This document shows, in pieces, positions 54,556-64,000 of a stretch of DNA of 64,000 nucleotides. The notes under the pieces were generated by a model that worked only from the letters and a program-made list of their open reading frames with translations, had not been told where the DNA came from and did no database searches. Position numbers and translations under genes: made by a program. The stretch comes from Entoloma clypeatum (Eukaryota > Basidiomycota > Agaricomycetes > Agaricales > Entolomataceae). Position 1 is the stretch's first letter. Each line of letters begins with the position of its first letter. The DNA lies in contig OY751492.1 in assembly GCA_963565915.1 (NCBI GenBank), positions 3,286,001-3,350,000 of the forward strand, given 5' to 3'.

Positions 54556-57500
54556 CTAGTTTTTTATCAATCCGAAGTACGGGATAAACTTGGAAAAGAG
54601 GATTTTTCCCAGATTCTTAGTTAAAAGATCTGCAGGGTTGTTCACTCCTTCAATGAATTCGACCATAATTATTCCTTCGGAGACTTTTTCTCTGACGAAG
54701 TGGAATCGCACGTCAATATGCTTGGATCGTTTCTCGGTTACAGGGTTGGATGCGATAAAGACGGAACCGTTGTTGTCTCCGTAGATCGGTACTGATCCGA
54801 TCTGCATTCCAAGTTCGGCAAGCATGCTTCTCAGCCATGTTGCTGCGCGACTGCAATCTGATAACGCCATATACTCTGCTTCTGTGGAAGAGAGGGCGAT
54901 GGTCTTTTGCGCCGATGATACCCATGTTACTGCTCCAGACGCCAGTGATATGAAGAAGCCAGTGGTAGACCTCCTCGTGTTTTCATCTGACGCCCAATCG
55001 GAGTCTGTGAATGCATAGATTCCTTTCCCTGAGTCGCCATCATACATGATTGCGTAATTTTTTGTCGCCTTTAGATACCTGCAAATATCCCTAGCCACTT
55101 CTAAATGGCGTTTGGTGGGATTTGCGGAAAACTGCGACATTTTAATCACGGCAAAACAGATGTCTGGCCTCGTTCCAATCATCAGATATAGAAGTGATCC
55201 GATGACGGATTGGTACTTTGATCGAAGTTCTGCATTGGGTTCATCTTCGGACATCATGGGTTTGTAGCCCGTAGGAAGTGAGGTATGGGTGGCGTTAGAT
55301 TCGCTCATCCCCATTCGTTCGAGTATTTTCTCAAGGTAAGGTACTTGATCAATGAAGATACGTTTCCCACGTTGCCTTATTTGGATAGAGAGAAATTCTT
55401 TCGGTTCCCCATCAGGCACAAGGTGCCCTAGGTCCCTACATTCCCATGTGGTCATGAAGGCCTTTTTCTTCTCTAGCGTGTATTCTCGGTTTGTGCCGAG
55501 AAAAGCAGAGTCGTCGACATATATGACGGCGATTACAATTTCCCCTTTGGTACTTTTGTGAATGAACACTCCCGCATCAGAGTGAAGCTGGACAAAGCCG
55601 AGCTTTTTCATGGAGGAATCAAGTTCCCTCCACCAGGCTAATGCGGCCTGCTTAAGTCCATATAGAGCTTTGAATAGTTGGTACATGAGGTGCTCTTTCC
55701 CTTTTACTATGTAGCCCTCAGGCTGTCGCATGTAAATGACTTCTCGGAGCGTTCCGTAGAGGAAGGCTGATGAGACGTCCAACAGTGTCATGAACCACCC
55801 TTCAAGGGCTGTCAATGCCAGTATTAGTCGGACGGTTTCATATCTTATGACTGGTGAGAAGATCTGATCAAAGTCGATCCCTTCCACCTGCGAGAAGCCT
55901 TTTGCGACAAGGCGCGCTTTCAGACGCCCGTCGGATTTTTCGTTATAAACCCATTTGTTCCTTAGAGCTTTCCTCTCTGCAGGCAGGGGTACTAGCTCCG
56001 TGATCACCCCACGGCGTTTGAGCATGTCTAGCTCTTTACGTTCAGCCGCATACCAGTCTTCTTTATTTGGAAGAGGGTATATGTCTTTATGGGACATTTC
56101 AACGATGCCAACTTGGGCTGATATCGCCTCCATCAGGAGGTCATTCATCCATGCCGTTTGACTGCCCAATCTCCGTCTTCGATCTAATTTTTCAAGATCA
56201 GACGCTGGAGTGTCTTCCCCATAGATGCTTCCTGGCATCTTCCGAACTCGTCGTTCCCTGATCGGTCGATCTGGTACTTGCTCGGGTTCTGGAGTGGGTA
56301 CTCGTGGTTCGTCATCAGGCTCACTGGCAGGTAGTTCGTTGTCTGATTCAGGTTGATCCTGTTCAATGGGAACTGAGTCCTGAGGTGTTTCATTGTGACT
56401 ATCGTCGTCGTTGCTGCCAGGGATGAGATCCTCAAACTCATCAGCCGGCTCTGGGTTTTCCATTTCTGGATGGTTTTCTGGCAAAGGGTCGATGTGACAT
56501 CTAGGGTACTTGCTTTCATCAAAGATAGCTTTCCCACCCATGAAAATCGTGTTAGTCTCAGGATCCATGAAGTGGTATCCTTTGACCCCTGGTTTTGATC
56601 CGAGATAAATCATCAATCGAGATCTTGACTCCAGGGAGTTTCTGCGTTTTTCTTTTGGGATATATACGTATGCTTGGCATCCGAAGACTCTGACGCTGGA
56701 CAAGTCGGGGATCTCATTGGTCACCCTGAAATAAGGGGTTTTCCATTCAAGACGCCGCATGGGGGTTCTGTTGTATAGAAATGCTGCATGTTCCAAACAG
56801 AATTCCCACCACATCGGCGGTAGACATGCGTCGAAACGCAATGCCTGAGATTTTTCCCACAGAGTTCAATTTATTCGTTCTGCTCTACCATTCTGCTGAT
56901 GCTGATATGGGAGTGTGATGTCGATCAGAATTCCATGATCGGCAAGTACATCCTTGTATTCATCGAATTCTCCACCTCCATCAACCCGCCATTTTTTAGG
57001 GGTGGCGGCGAATTGATTCTGGATCATTGCAAGGAATTGTTTCAGCGCCGTGATGGCGCCTGACTTTTTCCTAAGCAAGACGACCCAGACATGGGAAGAA
57101 AAATCATCCAAAAAGGTAAGGAAATATTTGTACTTGTGGTACGATGCCGTGGATATCTGTTTCAAGTCCGAATGGATCAAATCAAAGGGTTCGACAGCCC
57201 TTGTCACCGAGTTAGGGTAAGATTGATTCGGCATTTTCCCTTTTAGACACCCCGTGCAGCTTTCCTGTGATTTCTCACGTACTAACATTTTGGGTACTCC
57301 TTTGGTACTGGTGGGAATCTTATTGAGCGCCTGGTCATTTGGGTGGCCAAGGCGTTTATGCCAGGTTTCAACAGTGATTTCGCTAGAGATTGCGTGGATT
57401 TGGTCATAGCGTATTTCAGTGTCTAACCAATAAATGGTTTGTCCGATGAAATGAGGCGAAAACTGTATTTTGTTCAGCCCTTTAGAGATATTAATTTCTC

Positions 57501-59283
57501 CACGCATTCCATCAACTTTGTAACCATGGTTAAGGAAGACGCCTAGGGACAGTAGACGTGTGTCCATATCCGGAATATAAAATACCGGTCGTAGGAGATG
57601 GGTTTTAGTTTCCCCATTTAGGGTATGCCGTACTGGAACGGCCCCAACTCCGAGAATTTCCAGTTTCTTTCCCTTTGCAGCTGTTTGGACAAATCGCTTA
57701 GCCTTGAGAGGCCTGTAATACACGAAGTCTTTGAACTCATGGGTAAAGTGTAATGATGCGCCGGAATCTAAGATCCACTGAGCGCGTTCTCTCTCTTTGC
57801 AGTGTGTGCAGGACGCGGAATGTTTGATATATTTTTTGTACAGATCATCACTAAAGAGATCTATACTATCTGCATCGGTACTAGCTAATGTGTATTCAAA
57901 CGTCTGTGCGTGATTATTAGCGTTTCCCATTTGGTCAAGTTTGAGAGAAGGATGTGACGAACCGTCAAGTTCGATCAGCCCATCCTCGAATTGTTCCGGC
58001 CCCATTCGCTCGCTTTGATGGTCTATGTCCATCATCTCCAGCGATTCTTCTATCGACGGGGCTACGCGACGCTGTTTAGCCGGCCTTTCGTCGATTTCAG
58101 GAATGATGGTATCTAGGATACGAAGATTCGATCCTGAGGGGCGAGCACCAATGCCGCGTGCGAGTTTGCGAACATGGTCGTTCTTTTTCCACACGGACGG
58201 TTTTCCAGATGGAAGTCCAGTGTACTGGGAAGGAGGCGGGTTCATACGCTGCAGGAGCGACTGCATTCTTGCGGAATCGGGCTGGGCGGTACTTGTCGTT
58301 TTCCCACGACCAGTGACGGTGGTGAAGGACGGTGCCGGAAGAGGAGGGAAGTGGATGGCGGGAGCAACAAACTCAACCGTTTCCTCCACATGTTCGGACG
58401 CGTTGTCCGCAGTGTTGGCGCTTTTCTTCTGATTGCGCCAACGTCCCTTTCCCTTCTTCTTCTCAGAAGCGGTACTTGGGTCGGCCGAGTTAGGCTGCTC
58501 GTCAGCATCGTTCTGCGAGGTACTCAGCTTTTGCTGCCTTTCCCATTTGGGGTCCTGCCCCTTGCGCTTTGTCCCGGAGATTTTCCGGGCCTGCTCGTTG
58601 GACGCCCGAGTAGACCCTACTGCATACTTGCGCCGGTATTCAGAGATGATGCTTTCGGCGACGGCCTTGTAGGTGAAATCGTCGGCATCATAGACCTGGA
58701 AAAGGGCGGTGGAGAGTGACAACCAGGCGTCGGGAATTGCATTGGCCAGGATCATTGCCTGCATCAGATCGGGAACGACAAACTTCGAATCGGCGAGCCG
58801 GGCGAAAAGAGACCCCAGGCGTTCAATCTCAGGCACGGGGTCGCGTCCAGAGAGCTTGTAGGTGGCGGCGGCCTTGAAGTCGCCGAAGATGACGGCCGGG
58901 GATACCTTGGAGTAGTTATCTTTTAGCTCCTTCCATGCGTCAAGTGCCGAGGTGCTATCCTTGATGTGGCGTCTGATCGCCTCAGAGACCTTCAGGCGTA
59001 TCGCCCCGAGAGCTACATCGTCGTCCCTGATCCAGGCTTTTTCCTCCTTACGGAAGCCGGGCTGGTCGATCGTGGTAGTCAGTACAGGGGGAGCAGCGGC
59101 GGTGGGACCGGGAGTGGAGACCGTAGTGGTGAAGTCGGCGATCACAGGACGAGTGATGTCGCCGGAGACAATGCGCCAGACTCCTTGATGGAGGAGGTAG
59201 GACTTCATTTTCTCGGCCCAGCTTTGGTAGTCGATGCCGTCAAAGGCGGTGATGGTGTCCATGGCGGAGCGAGAGGTAGACAT
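54556..59283 (-). pseudogene. copia polyprotein (gag-protease-integrase-RT-RNase H), one TGA
   Basis: One frame of 1,575 codons plus stop, interrupted only by TGA at 56863-56865. In order: gag with FDGIDYQSWAEKMKSYLLHQ; protease WILDSGASLHFTH near residue 505; integrase pre-domain ETWHKRLGHPNDQAL with the CxxC of SCTGCLKGK; catalytic core PFDLIHSDLKQIS, FLDDFSSHVWVVLL and WRVDGGGEFDEY; then after the stop NRTPMRRLEWKTPYFRVT, reverse transcriptase RLVAKGFSQVEGIDFDQIFS with VIYVDDSAFLG, and RNase H AFTDSDWASDENTRRSTTGF and SSTEAEYMALS. At the TGA (INxTLWEKSQA) relatives have Arg, so CGA to TGA is likely. The element may be recently disabled. Confidence 0.92.
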
Positions 59284-59628
59284 TGTGAATGAATCTAAAA
59301 AGGGTTTTCAATCAGTGATGTGTTATGAATATGATTCGAGAAAACAATTGAATGATTCCTTGTGACATATTCCCTTCAGGAATAGCGGTCATGGGAAAAC
59401 CCTTTATATGTCAGAAACGTATAAGGTGCGATCAATGTTTCCACATGGAGTGTACTATGTCAATCCCCTTAGGGACGCCTCATGACAGGTACTTGTCGTA
59501 ATGACGTTTCCCAGGTTCATGTGTGAAGAAGTAAGACTCAGAACCTAGATCTTTCGATCGGTTCTTTGCCAACCAGGGTAGAGTGGGCAGGTACTCGCTG
59601 TTGCCAGCGTTTCCCAAGTCCCTCTGCT

Positions 59629-59645
59629 ATCCGGGGCCCATAACC
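59629..59645 (-). other. copia primer-binding site
   Basis: The plus-strand sequence ATCCGGGGCCCATAACC equals in sense the anticodon arm of initiator tRNA-Met (core GGGCCCATAACC), so on the element strand it is complementary to a half-molecule primer, as in many copia elements. It recurs at 50554-50570. Confidence 0.75.
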
Positions 59646-59955
59646 TGTTGAAGTTCCACCTGGGCGCTAGCCACAGGTGTACTGAGCAACATAGCTACAG
59701 TGGAAGTACTCTACGATACCGCTATGGTCACTTACATGGTTTGGAGGGGGTAAGGCTAGTGAGAGCGGTTGAGGCTGGTGAGAGCGATGGAGCTGGTTAA
59801 GAGTCAAGAGACAACTTGTTGGTATTGACAGTTTCCTGGTCTTATATACTGTACTACTGTTTGTACCAACCAAACAAGTATGTAATGAAGATATGTAAAG
59901 GTCACGTGATGTAATCTAATCTAATCTAATCTACGTGATGGGAAAAGTTTCAACA
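59646..59955 (-). repeat. copia 5' LTR
   Basis: 310 bp bounded by TGTTGAA and TTCAACA and directly next to the primer-binding site. Confidence 0.85.
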
Positions 59956-60415
59956 CGCATATCCGGAGAATCTTCGGAGTCGTCGAGGTTGGCGCTGGAG
60001 CGCGCGGGGTGTGTGTTTGAGTCTTGGGGCATGTTGGTGGTAACTGGAAGAAAACCCTTGGGCCGCTCATCTCCGTTAAATAACCGAGACCACATGACCT
60101 TGTTTATTTTCTTGCGGTCTTCCATGGGTGTCAGACCTAAGAGGGGAATACTGTTATATCCGTCTCCGAATCTCCGATCCACTCCAATATTCCTCCGACA
60201 TTCCGGATATCTGTTACCTCTGCACCTCCGACCTCTCCTCCGACCTCCTGAAATTGGGACACCTTATCCAACAAACGGCGGCGCAACACATACATTGAAG
60301 CCACGTCCCTCCCCTTCGTTGTTCCTCCGCATTTCCGGAGTTCCGCTCCGGTCTCAGTCCTACGTCCGACCTCCGATGGACTCCGACGAAGCTCCGACGT
60401 TTCACCTACTTAACA
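59956..60415 (-). repeat. gypsy LTR and leader, minus orientation
   Basis: Starts on the minus strand with TGTTAAGTAGGTGAAACG and is rich in CGGAG motifs. An 83-codon frame (60182-59931) with DRKKINKVMWSRLFNGDERP may be the 5' end of the interrupted gypsy gag. The copia element is inserted immediately downstream, so this block and 50931-53929 are probably the two halves of one gypsy element. Confidence 0.55.
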
Positions 60416-60420
60416 GTTCC

Positions 60421-60960
60421 CTTAAACACAAAAAGCAACATATCTTACTTCCTCCTTTCCACAACCACATTAGATTACATGTAATATATATATACTATTT
60501 ATCCATTGCATGTGAACCTATTGAGACCATTCAAACACAATTCAAGGACTTCATAAGGTGAATATGAGCAAAATAGGTCGAAAATTTGACCAAAAAAATT
60601 TATTTCAGCTTTGGATTCTCCACATTGAGGGGATCTTATCACACATTTGTTTTTCAAATTTGGTCCATTCCTTGGGGAGATATAGCACTTTTTCTGAAAT
60701 CTGCAAATTTCATTATTTCTATCTAGACTTCTAAAAATTATACAAAGTGTGTCAGAAGGTGAATACATATCCCATAAGTAGTTCTATCTCTTCAAACTAT
60801 TATTAGGCCATGAGGAAGGCACTGCGTGCGCCTGCACGATGCATTTTGCGCATTGTTTACTATTATTTGTTTACTATTATTTGTTGCAGAGCATGGCACC
60901 TCTATAACTTAAAATCCGTGGCAAAAGTTCAGAAAAACAATACATATTGAGTGAGATATA
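60421..60960 (-). repeat. dispersed repeat D, copy 2
   Basis: Inverted relative of 45715-46220. Tc1 copy B is inserted at its edge at TA 60959-60960, and gypsy LTR sequence abuts the other edge. Confidence 0.7.
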
Positions 60961-62560
60961 CAGTGCCTCACAAAACTGATTCAATATTTGCTACTTTGTG
61001 AATACCTTCAAAATAACTTTGCAAATAATGCCAATCAAAAGAAGGTATTGGTACCTGATTAAAAGCCCTGCTTCAGGACTCTCGGAATCTGCAATAATTA
61101 TGTAATTCCCATAAAAAATGATCAAATTACTCCAGGGACTCATTGAATCAGTTTTGTGAGTATGTACAATAAATACAGTATTTTATACTTTAGTACTTGG
61201 TATCACCCCCCTTAGCTTTGATTACTGCCTCTACCCTTCTTGGCATACTTTCTATCAGGTTTTGACACACTTCTGGCTCTATATTATTCCACACCTCTGC
61301 TGCTCTGTCCCAAATCTCCCAGACTCCCTTGGGTGGTGTTGGATATTCATTCAACTTCCTTTTAATATGAACCCAGAGGTGTTCAATAGGATTGAGGTCT
61401 GGGGACTGTGCAGGCCAATCCAGCAGAGCAATATTCTTGCTGTCCATCCATTTTTTGGCCTTCTTGGAGGTGTGCTTGGGGTCATTGTCCTGCTGAAAAA
61501 TGATCTCCTCTTCAGAGATTCCACTCTCCTCCATGCTGGGCAGCAAATTGTCCTCCAAAATGGACACATACTGATCAGCATCCATCCTCCCCTCAACCTC
61601 TGCAAGTCTCCCCACACCTTCCCAACCCATACAACCCCAAACCATAATATTTCCTCCCCCAAACTTGACTGTGCCCTGAACCTCTCTTTCAATAAGCCCC
61701 TCACCCTTCTTTTTCCAGGCCCATTCCTTGCAATCTGACCCAAACCTGTTGATTTTGGTCTCATCTGACCAAATGACCCTCTTCCAGTCCTCCACTGTCC
61801 ATTCCCTGTGCTTCATAGCAAATGCCAACCGCCTCTTCCAATGTATGGCCTTTAAGAAAGGTCTTTTTTAGCCTTAAATTCATGTTTTCTGAGAACCCTT
61901 CTCACAGTTTCTGGGGAGACAGGATTGGAGATGACAGTGTTGATGTGTTTGGTAGCCTGCACAGCATTGGAGGCTCTCCCTGAGGTGATTTGTGAAAGTA
62001 TGTTTCGTGTGTTGGTGGGAGAAAGCTTGGATGGACGACCACCAGAAGAGAGATTGCGATGAGGAAGAAGATTCTGAAGCACTCTGGAGACAGTTGGTTG
62101 GCTGACACCCAGGTTAGAGGCAATATGACGAGTGGAGTGACCATTGGAGGCCAGAGAAAGAATGTTTTCCTTGTGGGAAGAGGAGATAGGGCGCATGATT
62201 AATTATGGAGGCTGTTGAGGTTGGATTCTTCTTATACAACTTTCCTTGACAACCCATCAGGGTTTTCTATTCAAGTTCCATCAGTAAGTCATGACAACTG
62301 GTTACCATACAACCAGTGAAGCATTTGATTCTGATAATTGCCATAGGTACTCACAAAACTGATTCAATGAGTTGCTGATTTAATTTAATCATATCTCCAT
62401 GGATTCTGATCTAAATCATATGATTCCTTTATATTCTGAAAGCCCTGAAGTAGGGCCTTCAATTATATACCAAAGGTTTAATTCAATTGGTATTCTTTGC
62501 AGAGTTATCTTGAAGGTATTCAAAAAGCAACAAACATTGAATCAGTTTTGTGAGGCACTG
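60961..62560 (-). mobile_element. Tc1-type transposon, copy B (1,600 bp)
   Basis: Inverted twin of 47675-49274 with TA on both sides (60959-60960, 62561-62562) and the same IR/DR ends. Equal length and identical encoded peptides point to a very recent transposition. Confidence 0.95.
61190..62196 (-). pseudogene. Tc1 transposase, split by a frameshift (copy B)
   Basis: Same two parts as copy A: HTH half 62196-61852 and DDE half 61828-61190, with the same one-base phase break between them. Residues of both parts are identical to copy A. Confidence 0.9.
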
Positions 62561-62562
62561 TA

Positions 62563-62935
62563 CTCCACTCCTACATAATTGATATAGTAGAAACCCTTAC
62601 TTGTTCCTGTGTAGATATAATAAGCAGATGTGCGATGTTTTTGGGGATTTGTTTACATGTATTTGACACATTTGATGTGTGCATGATGTGCGTTATCCCA
62701 TGTTGAAATGATGCATCCACCCATTACTGACCTTGCAATGAGAGGCACACATGTTGAAAAGATTACAATATATTTATAGATTTTATTGAAAGCCTGTGTC
62801 TACATGTGATCGAGGTAGAGGGGGTGCACACACACCTTTTGTCTTTTTTGGCTGGTTGTGCCTATTTGGGAAGTGGCCTATTTGGGAAGTGAAAAAGTGG
62901 GTATGTAGAATGAGTGAGCAAGAAATTACCATGGT
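62563..62935. other. non-coding AT-rich stretch
   Basis: No frame, domain or clear repeat found. Confidence 0.4.
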
Positions 62936-63020
62936 TCTGTGGCTTAGTTGCTTAAGTTGTTAGAATAATAGTATATACTATAGAGGCTGAGAGTTCAAGT
63001 CTTACTGATGGCAAAAATCT
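62936..63020 (+). repeat. tRNA-like SINE head candidate
   Basis: TGGCTTAGTTGC (about 62939-62950) fits a polymerase III box A and GAGTTCAAGTC (about 62991-63001) fits box B, about 40 bp apart. The 5' and 3' arms do not pair as a tRNA acceptor stem, so a functional tRNA is unlikely; a tRNA-derived SINE is the better guess. Confidence 0.4.
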
Positions 63021-63039
63021 TGCTTGGTGCTGGGCCCTT

Positions 63040-63245
63040 GGAGTTATCTGTGAAAAAGACCGGTTTAAACCGGTCTGAACCAGTCTTTGGCCAGTCTTTC
63101 AAATCTTAAAATTCGGAGAGAACCGAGAATTGGTTGTGATTGAAAACCTTAAAACTTGAGACCGTGGTCTGGTCTCAAACCGGTTCATTCGGGTCCGGTT
63201 TCGGTCTGGTTTTAGGTTCTTGAGACTGGACTTAGAAACACTAGT
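63040..63245. repeat. possible diverged hAT-like MITE end
   Basis: Composition and motifs (AACCGGTCTGAACCAGTCTT, GACTGGACTTAGAAACACTA) resemble the right part of the element at 46544-47072. Only one end is recognisable. Confidence 0.4.
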
Positions 63246-63404
63246 GGTTGCCCACCTGAGTTACGTACTGTGGTAGACCTTAGGGCACTAATGCCAATAC
63301 AGTGAAGATGGCCTCACCATTGCCTGATCAACAGGAAATCTTCTCTTGTGTGGCCTCAGACAAGTGTATCTCAATGCTTGACCAGGTGCAGGGGTTTGAG
63401 TAGG

Positions 63405-63610
63405 TGTTAAGTAGGTGAAACATCGGAGCTTTGTCAGAGTCCATCAGAGGTCGGACGTAGGACTAAGACCAGAGTGGAACTCTGGAAGTGCAGAGGAACG
63501 ATGAAGGGAAGGGACATGGCTTCAATGTATGTGTTGCACCGCCATTTGTTGGAAAAGGTGTCCCAATTTCAGGAGGTCGGAGGAGAGGTCAGAGGTGCAG
63601 AGATTCTCAG
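63405..63610 (+). repeat. gypsy LTR copy, plus orientation
   Basis: Starts TGTTAAGTAGGTGAAACATC and matches the minus-strand copy at 60415 for about 200 bp, with many C-to-T and G-to-A differences. It loses similarity after about 63610. Confidence 0.65.
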
Positions 63611-64000
63611 AGAGATCTCGGTGAGGGACACACTGATGTGGAAGTGGTCGGACGATGTCGGAGTTGTGACTCAGACACAGTACTGAGCTCGTCAAAGGGT
63701 AACAATGGAGGAAGAGCAGAGGATGAGGATGTCGTCGGTGTATCGTACCATGGCAAGGATCTCTGGCATGAACTGAGAGTAGAGGAGTGAACTTGGTTGA
63801 TATTTGAACTGAGGAACTACAGGTATGGTACGAGCTTAAATATCTAAATGTGATTACTTTACGGAGATGGTCAGAGTAGGTCCAGAGTTGTGGCGTAAGT
63901 TGCCAGCAACTGTATCAAACATTGGAGATGTTCGTCAATGGACCATGTGGAAAAGGCGATGCATCAGTAAACAGGAATATGAATATGAAATGCATAAAGG
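63611..64000. other. unassigned, probably gypsy-derived
   Basis: GGAG-rich sequence continuing from the LTR copy without recognisable coding content up to the window edge. Confidence 0.35.

Larger units (their letters stand above)
54231..59955 (-). mobile_element. Ty1/copia retrotransposon, nearly complete
   Basis: Orientation minus. The 5' LTR is 59646-59955 (310 bp, TGTTGAAAC...AACTTCAACA read on the minus strand), the primer-binding site 59645-59629, the polyprotein 59283-54556, a polypurine G7 tract directly before the 3' LTR at 54480, and the 3' LTR 54479-54231, which lacks about 60 bp of its distal end. The LTRs are very similar over their shared 249 bp. Confidence 0.9.

Noticed and set aside
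17541..56865. TGA might be reassigned or read through, since many in-frame interruptions are TGA
   Set aside because: MCM10, UBP6, the caspase-like gene and others end properly at TGA right after conserved C-termini, and two interruptions are TAA or TAG. Local mutation explains the data better.

Overview
The window looks like a piece of a filamentous basidiomycete genome, most likely an Agaricomycete. Nearly every gene can be reconstructed only by removing many very short introns (mostly 41-60 nt, GT...AG). Bases 1-41,261 are gene-dense on both strands. The repertoire also fits: fungal Mcm10, Ubp6/USP14, Set5-like and BAP31-like genes stand beside Crinkler/RHS-type (CR) genes, and Ty1/copia, Ty3/gypsy, Tc1 and hAT relics follow. 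I chained exons by reading frame and splice phase. Where I state that a model closes in frame, the exon lengths sum to a multiple of three.

Gene-rich part (1-41,261). In order: a beta-trefoil/vWA protein running off the left edge (-); an L-amino-acid-oxidase-like flavoprotein (+); MCM10 (-); an unidentified seven-exon gene (+); a small unidentified four-exon gene (-); a RING-CH membrane E3 ligase (-); an RRM/SR splicing factor (-); a mitochondrial PPR-like protein (+); a 16-exon armadillo/HEAT giant with one in-frame TGA (+); CR gene 1, P-loop plus nuclease-like tail, frameshifted (+); a single-pass membrane protein (-); a caspase-like protein (+); a CmcJ/AsaB-type oxidoreductase (+); UBP6 (-) head to head with a SET/MYND methyltransferase (+); CR gene 2, P-loop plus nuclease-like tail, intact (-); a BAP31-like ER protein (+); CR gene 3, Crinkler header plus kinase, with one in-frame TGA (+).

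Transposon-rich part (41,430-64,000). A Tc1-like deletion derivative with 41,430-44,613 as its ends holds another terminal-inverted-repeat element and a non-autonomous LTR element. It is followed by gypsy gag debris, a hAT-like MITE with a perfect 8-bp target duplication, a minisatellite, a 1,600-bp Tc1 element, copia LTR debris, a truncated gypsy element, a nearly complete Ty1/copia element (54,231-59,955), a second 1,600-bp Tc1 copy in opposite orientation, a tRNA-like SINE candidate and more gypsy LTR sequence.

The most interesting theme is the cluster of three CR genes in about 17 kb. Two different P-loop proteins end in a similar nuclease-like motif, and one gene joins a Crinkler header to a kinase. 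They are interspersed with housekeeping genes and lie next to a transposon block. Two of the three are broken by single lesions. Several element ORFs and one CR gene are stopped by TGA where CGA (Arg) is expected, which suggests CpG deamination.
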